This document shows, piece after piece, positions 1-6,362 of a DNA stretch of 6,542 nucleotides. The notes beneath the pieces are model-generated. The model was not told where the DNA came from, searched no databases, and worked only from the letters and a program-made list of their open reading frames with translations. Made by a program: the position numbers and the translations under genes. The DNA lies in the NCBI GenBank assembly GCA_021202325.1, contig JAJQDF010000099.1:1-6542 (forward strand). Direction: 5' to 3'. Source of the stretch: Clostridiales bacterium (GTDB lineage Bacteria; Bacillota; Clostridia; Lachnospirales; Anaerotignaceae). The stretch's first letter is position 1; every line of letters starts with the position of its first letter.

Positions 1-26
1 ATTTTCAGGTAACTATTATGTATAAC

Positions 27-217
27 TGACACCACTTGAGTAATTTATTTCCAAAAATGTCAAGAATTGGGTACAAAGCAATGCAAAAGTAAAAATTTCT
101 TCTGGAATTTTTGCTTTTGCTGCCATAATAAAACGGAATCGCCCAAGATTCCGTTTTATCGGCTCTGCCGCACCAAGCGGAAATCCCTCAAGGATTTTCG
201 CTTACAGGGCTCTGCCC
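27..217 (+). repeat. Multi-hairpin repeat, copy 1, with a duplicated H3-H4 module
   Basis: This is copy 1 of the repeat family in this window, in forward orientation. H1 is degenerate: outer arms TGACA (27-31) and TGTCA (58-62). H2 is a 15-bp stem (83-97 with 106-120) that has one T-G wobble and the 8-nt loop TCTTCTGG. A 13-bp perfect hairpin follows (128-140 with 147-159), then a CGGC-TCT-GCCG mini-hairpin (160-170). A second hairpin (175-186 with 192-203) and a GGGC-TCT-GCCC mini-hairpin (207-217) come next. Copies 2 and 3 have only one such long-hairpin plus mini-hairpin pair, so here the H3-H4 module appears to have been duplicated and then diverged. The element runs through the stop codon and last codons of comB on the opposite strand. 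The family name and function are unknown to me. Confidence 0.75.
128..159 (-). terminator. Probable terminator of the pdp-deoB-comB operon, inside repeat copy 1
   Basis: Arms at 147-159 and 128-140 form a perfect 13-bp hairpin with a 6-nt loop. Read on the minus strand, the 3' arm ends in GTTTTAT and is followed by TATGG, a short U-rich tail. The comB stop codon (158-156) lies within the first arm. The hairpin is symmetric, with A-rich and T-rich ends, so it could work in both directions. The U-tract is short, which makes termination likely but not certain. Confidence 0.5.
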
Positions 218-857
218 GCAAAATGAAGTCAAATCTCCCCACCTCTGTGGCTAGGTAGAAATCCCTCTCCGGGCACTGTTCTTGATTATCTGGCCTGAAA
301 AACCGCTTGCCTTCAAGGTTTCTAAGCCTTTTCAGCTTATCTTCTAAATCGTAGTCCTCGCCAAGGAGAAGCGCACGGATATATTCGGCGCACCATGTAT
401 CCTCTTCGGCGGGCGCAAGGGCGGCCTTCCCCATACATACTATGGATACAGTATCGGGATTGACCGCTTTTATGTACCGCACAACGGCATGGACGTTTAC
501 AAAGGCCGCCGTTATTATTTCGTCAGCATTAACTGCGTTCACTATGCCCTGGGTTCCGGCGCTGGTCGTATGTATTACGTTTTTGCCGGTGAAATCCACA
601 TGCTCAATATTTGCCGGCGAATTGCCGTAGTCGAAGCCCGGAACTATAACCTCGTTCCGCTCACCCACAAGGACGGGATTTTTCAGCCTCTTTTTGAGTT
701 CAAAGGCTTCCTCCACCCTGCCGACCGGGTATATGGCCTCCGCTCCGTTATTCATAATAAAGCAGGCTGTTGTGAAAGCCCTGAAAACATCAATCACAAC
801 GGTAAGTCCTCTGGCCTGCTTCGCCCCATCTATTAATTGCAGAATATTAATGTCCAT
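156..857 (-). CDS. comB: ComB-like 2-phosphosulfolactate phosphatase with a repeat-encoded C-terminal tail
   Basis: This is a 233-residue cytoplasmic protein of the ComB family, whose methanogen members dephosphorylate 2-phosphosulfolactate to sulfolactate in coenzyme M synthesis. Visible family motifs are VIDVFRAFTT (21-30), GERN (65-68), FDYGNSP (75-81), HTTSAGTQG (96-104) and EEDTWCAEYI (151-160). There is no signal peptide or membrane segment. It is the third gene of the operon: its ATG overlaps the deoB TAA as TAATG, and a weak AAAGGA lies 12 nt upstream. The family-like sequence ends near FDFILR (209-214). Residues 215-233, including KRKSLRDFRL, are translated from the hairpins of repeat copy 1, which also supplies the stop codon. 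No other sulfolactate or coenzyme M genes are present, so the true substrate in this organism is uncertain. The family call is strong and the function is weaker. Confidence 0.87.
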   Translation of the reverse strand: MDINILQLIDGAKQARGLTVVIDVFRAFTTACFIMNNGAEAIYPVGRVEEAFELKKRLKNPVLVGERNEVIVPGFDYGNSPANIEHVDFTGKNVIHTTSAGTQGIVNAVNADEIITAAFVNVHAVVRYIKAVNPDTVSIVCMGKAALAPAEEDTWCAEYIRALLLGEDYDLEDKLKRLRNLEGKRFFRPDNQEQCPERDFYLATEVGRFDFILRAEPCKRKSLRDFRLVRQSR

Positions 858-2038
858 TACTTAAGTATATCCTTTAAGAAGCTTGTTGCGCCGAAACGTT
901 CGTCAATACCGAGATATTCAGCAACGGTAGCGCCAAGGTCGGCAAATGTCTTTCTTACTCCCAGGTCAACTCCCTCTTTTATGTTTTTGCCGCATACAAG
1001 GAGCGGAACATACTCCCTTGAATGGTCGGTGCTGGGTGTTGTGGGATCGCATCCGTGGTCGGCTGTTATGAAAAGAATGTCCTCATCCTTCATGGCCGCC
1101 TTTATTTCGGGAAGCTTGCTGTCAAAATACATAACTGCATTGGCATAGCCGGGAACATCGTTTCTGTGGCCGTAAATCATGTCTGTGTCAACGAGGTTCG
1201 TGAAAAGAAGGCCTTCGAAATCCTTTTTAAGATATTCTATAGTCTTGTCGATACCATCGTTGTTGTTCGTTGTGTGGTCGGTCATAGTCATTCCCCTATG
1301 CTCGAAAATATCCTCTATCTTTCCGATAGCCGCAACATCCATTCCCTTTTCCTTTATAAGGTCGAGAACTGTTGTTGATGTGGGCGCAAGGGAGAAATCC
1401 TTTCTTCTTTCGGTTCTGGTGTAATTGCCGTTGCCGCTTCCGATAAACGGTCTTGCGATAACTCTGGCAACAGCATAGTCGCCCACAAGAATTTCTCTTG
1501 CAATTTCGCACATTTTGTAAAGCTCTTCAACGGAAATGACATCCTCGTGGCAGGCAATCTGGAAAACGGAGTCTGCCGATGTATATACTATCGGATAGCC
1601 TGTCTTTACATGCTCGTCGCCCAGCTCATTTATAATAGTTGTGCCGGAAGCCGCACAGTTTCCGAGAGTTTTTCTGCCGATGGCGGCCTCGAATTTATCC
1701 ATTACTTCCTTGGGGAAGCCTGTGTCCGTAAATGTGGGGAAGGGATTTTCCGTAACAATGCCGGCTATTTCCCAATGGCCTGTGGTTGTGTCCTTGCCAT
1801 TTGAAGCCTCGAACATCTTGCCGTAGCATCCCTTGGGGCTGTCAACCTTGCCGAGAAGATCGATGTCCTCGCCCTGGATATTTCCCAGGCCAAGCTCAGC
1901 CATGTTAGGCACATTGAACTGGGGATAGTTTTTCTTAATATTTACCAGTGTGTTGGAGCCCTCATCTCCGTATTTTGCCGCATCGGGAAGCTCGCCGATG
2001 CCTACGCTGTCAAGGACTATTATTGCAGCTCTTTTCAT
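857..2038 (-). CDS. deoB: Phosphopentomutase
   Basis: The 393-residue length is typical of phosphopentomutase. The enzyme interconverts ribose-1-phosphate or deoxyribose-1-phosphate and the 5-phosphates, linking nucleoside breakdown to the pentose phosphate pathway or deoxyribose-phosphate aldolase. It belongs to the alkaline phosphatase superfamily and uses two metal ions, usually Mn. The metal-binding and catalytic residues expected from the Bacillus cereus enzyme are visible: Asp10 in VLDSVGIGE, the phosphorylatable threonine cluster 84-86 in [10 protein letters not shown], Asp286 and His291 in DTDMIYGH, Asp327 and His328 in TADHG, and His339. The cap domain lies between the two halves of the core. 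The start is set by AGGAGG (2047-2052 on the plus strand) 8 nt upstream of ATG. It lies 24 nt after pdp and overlaps comB by one base. No deoC is in the window. Confidence 0.97.
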   Translation of the reverse strand: MKRAAIIVLDSVGIGELPDAAKYGDEGSNTLVNIKKNYPQFNVPNMAELGLGNIQGEDIDLLGKVDSPKGCYGKMFEASNGKDTTTGHWEIAGIVTENPFPTFTDTGFPKEVMDKFEAAIGRKTLGNCAASGTTIINELGDEHVKTGYPIVYTSADSVFQIACHEDVISVEELYKMCEIAREILVGDYAVARVIARPFIGSGNGNYTRTERRKDFSLAPTSTTVLDLIKEKGMDVAAIGKIEDIFEHRGMTMTDHTTNNNDGIDKTIEYLKKDFEGLLFTNLVDTDMIYGHRNDVPGYANAVMYFDSKLPEIKAAMKDEDILFITADHGCDPTTPSTDHSREYVPLLVCGKNIKEGVDLGVRKTFADLGATVAEYLGIDERFGATSFLKDILK

Positions 2039-2062
2039 ATGTTTTTCCTCCTATTTGTTTCC

Positions 2063-3367
2063 TTACTTTATTATATCAAGTATAAGCCTTACATCTTCAG
2101 GCTTTTCTTCCTTAATACTTACGGCGCCTTTGAGATAATTTGCCGCCGAAAGGCATTTTTCCTTCGCTGCCGAATAAACCTCGGCAATTGCATCGCCCTT
2201 CTTAACAGTATCTCCTATGCGGACCTTCATTATTATACCGGCTCCGAAATCTATGCTGTCGGCCTTGGAAGCCCTTCCTGCGCCGGTTTCCAGTGAAGCA
2301 CGGCCTATCTCCGCCGTATTCATGGAGTATACATAGCCGTCCTCTTCGGCGCAGACAACCTCTTTTTCAGGCGACAGCGGCAGAAGCGAATAGTCGTCGA
2401 TAATATCGGGATTGCCGCCCTGCTGTATAAGAAGCTCACGGAACTTGGCAATACCCTTGCCGTTTTTGATATTTTCCATAAGCTTGGCCTTGCCGTCCTC
2501 CACGGAATCTGCGGTCTTTGCGCTGATAAGCATATATGCTCCCAGGGTTAAAGCAACCTCAAGCAGGTCTCCGCCAACGTTTCCTTTCAGAATTTCCATG
2601 GCCTCTATTACTTCCAGTGAGTTGCCTATGTTCATGCCGAGAGGCTGATCCATGCCGCTTATAACGGCCGTAACCTCCCGTCCTACGGACTTTCCTATGT
2701 CAGCCATAGTCTTTGCCAGTGCCACGGCGGAATCATAATCCTTCATGAACGCTCCGCTTCCGCATTTCACGTCAAGGACGATTGCATCGGCGCCGGCGGC
2801 TATTTTCTTTGACATAATGCTGCCGGATATGAGCGGTATGTTCTCAACGGTTCCGGTTACATCCCTCAAAGCATAGAGCTTTTTGTCCGCCGGAGTCAGG
2901 TTGTCGGTCTGGCTCATAAGTACGATGTTGCTTGTTTTGGCATATTCAAGCGCTTGCTCCTCTGATACGTCAATTCTAAATCCCGGAATGGATTCCAGTT
3001 TGTCCAGTGTTCCGCCGGAAAATCCCAGTCCCCTTCCGCTCATTTTTACGACAGGAACGCCGCAGCTTGCCACAAGGGGCGCCAGTATGAGGGTGGTTGT
3101 GTCGGCCACGCCTCCCGTTGAATGTTTATCCACTTTGATGCCTTCAATTGATGATAAATCGAATGTAGAACCCGAATGGGCCATTGCCAGTGTAAGCTCA
3201 GAGGTTTCCTCGTTGTCAAGATTTTGAAAATATATTGCCATAAGCATTGCTGAAACCTGATAGTCAGGTATAGACGAATCGGTAACGCCGTTCACGAAGA
3301 AATCTATTTCTTCCTTTGTAAGCTTTCCGCCGTCACGTTTTTTGATGATTAAATCAACGATATTCAT
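2063..3367 (-). CDS. pdp: Pyrimidine-nucleoside phosphorylase (thymidine phosphorylase family)
   Basis: This 434-residue cytoplasmic enzyme phosphorolyses uridine, deoxyuridine and thymidine to free base plus (deoxy)ribose-1-phosphate, which the next gene, deoB, then isomerises. An N-terminal helical domain (about 1-65) precedes the phosphate-binding KHSTGGVADTTT (81-92) and the family signature SGRGLGFSGGTLDKLE (110-125). Residues matching E. coli thymidine phosphorylase His85, Arg171, Ser186 and Lys190 are His82, Arg168, Ser183 and Lys187. Two positions differ from the forms I know best: Ala88 where Gly is usual, and Phe116-Ser117 where His-Thr is common. The C-terminal alpha/beta domain (about 340-434) is complete. 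The start is set by AAAGGAGG 9 nt upstream. It is the first gene of the operon. The sequence alone does not fully separate Pdp (EC 2.4.2.2) from DeoA (EC 2.4.2.4); the Gram-positive setting favours Pdp. Confidence 0.93.
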   Translation of the reverse strand: MNIVDLIIKKRDGGKLTKEEIDFFVNGVTDSSIPDYQVSAMLMAIYFQNLDNEETSELTLAMAHSGSTFDLSSIEGIKVDKHSTGGVADTTTLILAPLVASCGVPVVKMSGRGLGFSGGTLDKLESIPGFRIDVSEEQALEYAKTSNIVLMSQTDNLTPADKKLYALRDVTGTVENIPLISGSIMSKKIAAGADAIVLDVKCGSGAFMKDYDSAVALAKTMADIGKSVGREVTAVISGMDQPLGMNIGNSLEVIEAMEILKGNVGGDLLEVALTLGAYMLISAKTADSVEDGKAKLMENIKNGKGIAKFRELLIQQGGNPDIIDDYSLLPLSPEKEVVCAEEDGYVYSMNTAEIGRASLETGAGRASKADSIDFGAGIIMKVRIGDTVKKGDAIAEVYSAAKEKCLSAANYLKGAVSIKEEKPEDVRLILDIIK

Positions 3368-3400
3368 GTTAATTTACCTCCTTTGCGTTTCATATCTATA

Positions 3401-3409
3401 AGTATACCA
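3401..3409 (-). promoter_or_regulatory. Extended -10 promoter of the pdp-deoB-comB operon
   Basis: On the minus strand the sequence reads TGG followed by TATACT, an extended -10 element. The -10 hexamer is at 3406-3401 and the expected start is near 3394. This gives a leader of about 27 nt that carries the AAAGGAGG site of pdp. No good -35 hexamer lies at 16-18 nt, which fits dependence on the extended -10. I saw no convincing operator or catabolite-repression site. Confidence 0.55.
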
Positions 3410-3570
3410 TAACAAACGGTTTTCTTCCACAAAAAGTATTCTATTATGTTTATCTTATATCTGTTTAATCTTCTCTTAATTCATTATTTTGATTTTTTTC
3501 ATTTTTCGTTCATAATTTATATATATTGATATTGTATAGTATAGATGTATTAAAGATAAGCCTTTAGTAC

Positions 3571-3596
3571 ATACAGAAATCGCCCCATTTCTGTAT
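3571..3596. repeat. 26-bp perfect palindrome with 10-bp arms
   Basis: ATACAGAAAT (3571-3580) and ATTTCTGTAT (3587-3596) are exact inverted repeats around the 6-nt spacer CGCCCC. No T-tract follows on either strand, so it does not look like an intrinsic terminator. It lies about 180 bp upstream of the pdp start site, in AT-rich DNA. It could be an operator for a dimeric regulator or an RNA hairpin. It is not similar to H1-H4 of the repeat family. Confidence 0.6.
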
Positions 3597-3625
3597 AATA
3601 CCCCCTTTAATTTAAAACTGTTTGC

Positions 3626-3663
3626 AAAAAAAGCCGCTCGGACCCCTTCGGGCGGTTTTTTCT
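3626..3663. terminator. Bidirectional intrinsic terminator between the divergent operons
   Basis: A run of seven A (3626-3632) leads into CCGCTCGGA (3634-3642), then the loop CCCC, then TTCGGGCGG (3647-3655), then a T-run (3656-3661). The 9-bp stem has two wobble pairs and one bulged G at 3633. The A-run on one side and the T-run on the other let it act in both directions. No protein gene ends here, so it may terminate a short untranslated transcript or insulate pdp and lepA from antisense reading. Confidence 0.7.
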
Positions 3664-3684
3664 GTCCATTTTCCTGTTTAACGT

Positions 3685-3772
3685 GCAGAAGGCATGCTGA
3701 AAGTAGGCCGAAAGTAGGCTGAAAGTAGGCCGAAAGTAGGCTGTAAGTAGGCTGAAAGCATGATGTAAGTAA
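3685..3772. repeat. Tandem 11-bp repeat, about seven to eight copies
   Basis: The unit is GCYGAAAGTAG. Near-exact copies start at 3696, 3707, 3718, 3729 and 3740. GCTGAAAGCAT (3751), GATGTAAGTAA (3762) and GCAGAAGGCAT (3685) are degenerate edge copies. C and T alternate at position 3 in the first four core units, which suggests expansion as a 22-bp dimer. Each unit carries an AAA tract, so short A-tracts recur every 11 bp, close to one helical turn. The array ends 23 bp before the -35 box of the promoter at 3796. Confidence 0.9.
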
Positions 3773-3795
3773 GTATTTAAAGCTCCGGCGCATTC

Positions 3796-3823
3796 TTGAC
3801 AAACATGGTGAATATGTTAGAAT
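3796..3823 (+). promoter_or_regulatory. Strong sigma-A-type promoter reading through repeat copy 2 toward lepA
   Basis: A perfect TTGACA (3796-3801), a 16-nt spacer and TAGAAT (3818-3823, five of six consensus bases) are preceded by TG at the extended -10 position. The expected start is near 3830. The transcript would begin about 30 nt before H1 of repeat copy 2. It would either be a separate structured RNA or give lepA a 5' leader of about 245 nt. Confidence 0.65.
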
Positions 3824-3860
3824 TTTATACAGATTCAAACCTTATCAATATAAGCAGTGA

Positions 3861-4002
3861 ACGTCAGAGAAATTCATTTCTGATGACGTCTATGCCCAAG
3901 ACTTAGCCAATGTAAATGAAAAAGTTTCCTCTGGAACTTTTTTATTTACCTCCGTACAAGCTGAAAGCCTTTAGGATTTCAGCTTAAGCGGCACTGCCGC
4001 TT
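3861..4002 (+). repeat. Multi-hairpin repeat, copy 2, upstream of lepA
   Basis: This is the clearest four-hairpin copy. H1 pairs ACGTCA and GAAAT with ATTTC and TGACGT across a GA/TGA internal loop (3861-3889). H2 is a 14-bp stem (3913-3926 with 3935-3948, one G-T wobble) with the loop TCCTCTGG. The linker CCTCCGTAC (3949-3957) is shared with copy 3. H3 pairs 3958-3969 with 3974-3985, with one G-A mismatch and the loop TTTA. H4 is AAGCGGC-ACT-GCCGCTT (3986-4002). It encodes no protein. It lies downstream of the promoter at 3796, and its last two bases are the first two of the lepA -35 box. Confidence 0.85.
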
Positions 4003-4029
4003 GAGGATACACCAAAAATGTGGTATTAT
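4001..4029 (+). promoter_or_regulatory. Proximal lepA promoter
   Basis: TTGAGG (4001-4006), a 17-nt spacer and TATTAT (4024-4029) form a good sigma-A-type promoter, helped by TG one base before the -10. The start would be near 4036, giving a leader of about 38 nt with AGGAGG at 4061-4066. The first two bases of the -35 box are the last two of H4 in repeat copy 2, so the repeat supplies part of the promoter. Confidence 0.65.
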
Positions 4030-4073
4030 AAGGTATTAGAATAACAACACAAGATTCATTAGGAGGAAACACT

Positions 4074-5888
4074 ATGCCCGAAAACAGACAAAGCAAAATC
4101 AGAAATTTCTGCATAGTCGCTCATATAGACCACGGCAAAAGCACCCTGGCCGACAGACTGATACAGGCCACGGGACTGCTCACCGAAAGAGAAATGCAGG
4201 ACCAGGTTCTTGACAACATGGAGCTGGAAAGGGAAAGAGGAATAACGATAAAGGCTCAGGCCGTCCGCCTTATATACAAGGCCAAGGACGGAGAGGAATA
4301 TATATTTAATCTCATAGATACGCCGGGACATGTGGACTTCAACTACGAGGTTTCCAGAAGCCTTGCGGCCTGCGAGGGTGCAGTGCTTGTCGTTGATGCC
4401 GCCCAGGGAATAGAGGCACAGACATTGGCAAACGTATATCTTGCCATAGACAACAACCTCGAAGTTATGCCGGTAATAAACAAAATAGACCTGCCAAGCG
4501 CCAATCCCCAGCTTGTTATAAAGGATATTGAGGATGTAATAGGCATTCCTGCCGAGGATGCGCCGCTTATATCGGCCAAAAACGGCATAAACATTGATGC
4601 AGTGCTTGAAAAAATAGTTACAGACATACCTGCACCCACCGGAGATGAGGATGCGCCGCTTAAGGCTCTTATATTCGACTCCATATACGACCAGTACAAG
4701 GGCGTTATCGTTATAATGCGAGTGTTTGACGGCTCCGTAAGGAAGGGCACCAAGGTAAGAATGATGGCCACCGGCAAGGAATTTGACGTTGTGGAGGTTG
4801 GATTTTTCGGCGCCGGAAGGCTTATTCCATGCGATGAGCTGAAAGCCGGCGATGTTGGCTACCTCACAGCTAGCATTAAAAACGTATCGGACACCCGTGT
4901 GGGCGACACAGTGACGAATGCCGAAAGCCCCACTCCCGAGGCGCTTCCCGGCTACAAAAAAGTTAATCCTATGGTTTACTGCGGAGTTTTCCCGGCTGAT
5001 GCGGCCAAGTACACCGATCTGAGGGATGCTCTGGAGAAGCTTCAGCTCAACGATGCTTCGCTTTTCTTCGAGCCCGAAACATCTGTGGCGCTTGGATTCG
5101 GATTCCGCTGCGGATTTTTGGGACTGCTTCATCTTGAAATAATACAGGAAAGACTTGAGAGGGAATTTAACCTTGATTTAGTTACCACCGCACCCAGCGT
5201 TATTTACAAAATTTACCTGACAGACGGAACTGTTATGGAGCTTTCAAACCCCAGCAATATGCCCGATCCCGCCAGAATAGAAAAAATGGAGGAGCCCATT
5301 GTAAATGCGGAAATAATACTTCCCAAGGACTATGTAGGCCCCATCATGGAGCTTTGCCAGCAAAGGCGAGGCGAATATATAAGCATGGAGTATATGGATG
5401 AAAACCGAGTAACCCTTGTATACCACATGCCGCTGAACGAAATAATATACGACTTTTTCGACGTGCTGAAATCCAGGAGCAGGGGCTATGCTTCATTTGA
5501 CTACAGCCTCATCGGCTATCAGGAGGCCAGCCTTACAAAGCTTGACATTCTTGTAAACAGGGAGGTTGTCGATGCCTTGAGCTTCATTGTCCACTCATCG
5601 GTTGCCGTTGAAAGAGGCCGAAAGATATGCGAAAAGCTTAAGAAAGAGATACCCAGGCAACTCTTTGAAATTCCTATTCAGGCGGCCATCGGCTCCAAGA
5701 TTGTTGCCAGAGAGACCGTCAGCGCCATGCGTAAGGATGTCCTTGCCAAGTGCTACGGCGGCGACATTACCCGAAAGAGAAAGCTTCTCGAAAAGCAGAA
5801 GGAAGGCAAGAAGCGCATGAGGCAGATAGGAAATGTCGTTGTGCCCCAGTCGGCGTTTATGTCGGTACTGAAGCTGGAGGAGGAATAA
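4074..5888 (+). CDS. lepA: Elongation factor 4 (LepA), ribosomal back-translocase GTPase
   Basis: The 604-residue length is normal for LepA/EF4, a translational GTPase that binds the ribosome in an EF-G-like way and is linked to back-translocation, rescue of stalled ribosomes and 30S assembly. The G domain shows G1 AHIDHGKS (16-23), the switch [12 protein letters not shown] (52-62), G3 DTPGH with catalytic His86 (82-86), G4 NKID (136-139) and SAK (167-169). Domain II follows, then the [13 protein letters not shown] segment (about 342-354). The LepA-specific C-terminal domain is complete (about 514-604), with [24 protein letters not shown] and [21 protein letters not shown] 7 nt before ATG fixes the start. 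Isoleucine is often encoded by ATA. The gene looks monocistronic and has inverted repeat copies on both sides. The hemW gene often found next to lepA in Firmicutes is not seen within the window. Confidence 0.98.
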   Translation: MPENRQSKIRNFCIVAHIDHGKSTLADRLIQATGLLTEREMQDQVLDNMELERERGITIKAQAVRLIYKAKDGEEYIFNLIDTPGHVDFNYEVSRSLAACEGAVLVVDAAQGIEAQTLANVYLAIDNNLEVMPVINKIDLPSANPQLVIKDIEDVIGIPAEDAPLISAKNGINIDAVLEKIVTDIPAPTGDEDAPLKALIFDSIYDQYKGVIVIMRVFDGSVRKGTKVRMMATGKEFDVVEVGFFGAGRLIPCDELKAGDVGYLTASIKNVSDTRVGDTVTNAESPTPEALPGYKKVNPMVYCGVFPADAAKYTDLRDALEKLQLNDASLFFEPETSVALGFGFRCGFLGLLHLEIIQERLEREFNLDLVTTAPSVIYKIYLTDGTVMELSNPSNMPDPARIEKMEEPIVNAEIILPKDYVGPIMELCQQRRGEYISMEYMDENRVTLVYHMPLNEIIYDFFDVLKSRSRGYASFDYSLIGYQEASLTKLDILVNREVVDALSFIVHSSVAVERGRKICEKLKKEIPRQLFEIPIQAAIGSKIVARETVSAMRKDVLAKCYGGDITRKRKLLEKQKEGKKRMRQIGNVVVPQSAFMSVLKLEEE

Positions 5889-5997
5889 CGGATAATAGGG
5901 ATACAATTCAGGTGTTTGAGCAGGTTACATTTTGCAACCAATTGAAATTTGGCTCTTACTAAGGGATTTTTATTGAATGTGGGAAAGCGTAAATTTT

Positions 5998-6028
5998 AAG
6001 GCAGTGTGATTAGTCATGCTGCCTTTTT
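5998..6028 (+). terminator. Intrinsic terminator of lepA
   Basis: A 12-bp hairpin with two G-T wobbles, AAGGCAGTGTGA (5998-6009) with TCATGCTGCCTT (6014-6025) and loop TTAG, runs straight into a T-run ending at 6028. It lies 110 bp after the lepA stop, and the space between shows no gene. Its last T is directly followed by H4 of repeat copy 3. Confidence 0.85.
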
Positions 6029-6168
6029 GCGGCAAAGCCGCTAAGCTGAAATCCTGGAGGCTTTCAGCTTATTACGGAGGTAACCGAAAAAGTTCCAGCA
6101 GAAACTTTTTCGGTTATAATGACTAACATTTAAATATTGACGTCTTCGGAAGTGAATTCCTCAGACGA
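6029..6168 (-). repeat. Multi-hairpin repeat, copy 3, inverted, downstream of lepA
   Basis: Read on the minus strand, this copy has the same order as copy 2. H1 has CGTCT/AGACG and GGAA/TTCC stems around a symmetric GA/GA internal loop (6141-6167). H2 is a perfect 14-bp stem (6081-6094 with 6103-6116) with the loop TCTGCTGG. The linker ACCTCCGTA is kept. H3 pairs 6043-6054 with 6059-6070, with the same single mismatch as copy 2. H4 is GCGGC-TTT-GCCGC (6029-6041). On the plus strand the linker reads TACGGAGGTAA, which looks like a ribosome binding site, but no ATG or open frame follows it. Confidence 0.83.
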
Positions 6169-6250
6169 TTTATGTAAACCAATCTTGTTATCTTAAACAA
6201 CTATTTCTGATTTGTATGCAATGGATTATTGCCAATTGAAGCAGAAATCA

Positions 6251-6330
6251 CTACTAGGGTTTAATTCCAGTAGCGTAAGTACCTAAAAGTTGTCCAATGA
6301 AATTGAAAAGTTTTATCAGGAATTTTTGCT
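6251..6330 (+). repeat. Degenerate copy 4 of the multi-hairpin repeat (H1-H2 only)
   Basis: H1-like arms CTACT (6251-6255) and AGTAG (6269-6273) flank a GG/CC pair. CCAATGAAATTGAAAAGTT then closely follows copy 2's CCAATGTAAATGAAAAAGTT. H2 is reduced to 7 bp (6306-6312 with 6321-6327, one G-T wobble), but it keeps an 8-nt loop ending in GG (TTATCAGG). No clear H3 or H4 follows. It faces copy 3 with the H1 ends toward each other, 82 bp apart. I see nothing else in 6169-6250. Confidence 0.5.
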
Positions 6331-6362
6331 TAAAGTTATGCTTCAAACTCCGGCAAGAATCC

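Noticed and set aside
67..258. 63-residue open frame on the plus strand at the left end
   Set aside because: It is translated from the hairpins of repeat copy 1 and runs antisense into comB. It reflects the palindromes rather than a gene.
3407..3430. Catabolite-repression (CRE) site in the pdp promoter
   Set aside because: The best match, around AAAACCGTTTG on the minus strand, has at least three mismatches at conserved positions.
3476..3838. 120-residue open frame on the minus strand
   Set aside because: It runs through the 11-bp tandem repeat, the terminator and a promoter. It has no ribosome binding site, and its low-complexity middle comes from the repeat.
4059..5132. 357-residue open frame antisense to lepA
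   Set aside because: It lies opposite the highly conserved lepA frame, has no family-like motifs, and its Tyr/His/Cys-rich composition is typical of an antisense shadow.
6071..6082. TACGGAGGTAA as a ribosome binding site
   Set aside because: No start codon with an open frame follows. It is the reverse complement of the conserved linker in repeat copy 3.
6169..6250. Minus-strand promoter driving repeat copy 3
   Set aside because: Only weak hexamers (TTGTTT with TACATA) could be found, each matching about half of the consensus.
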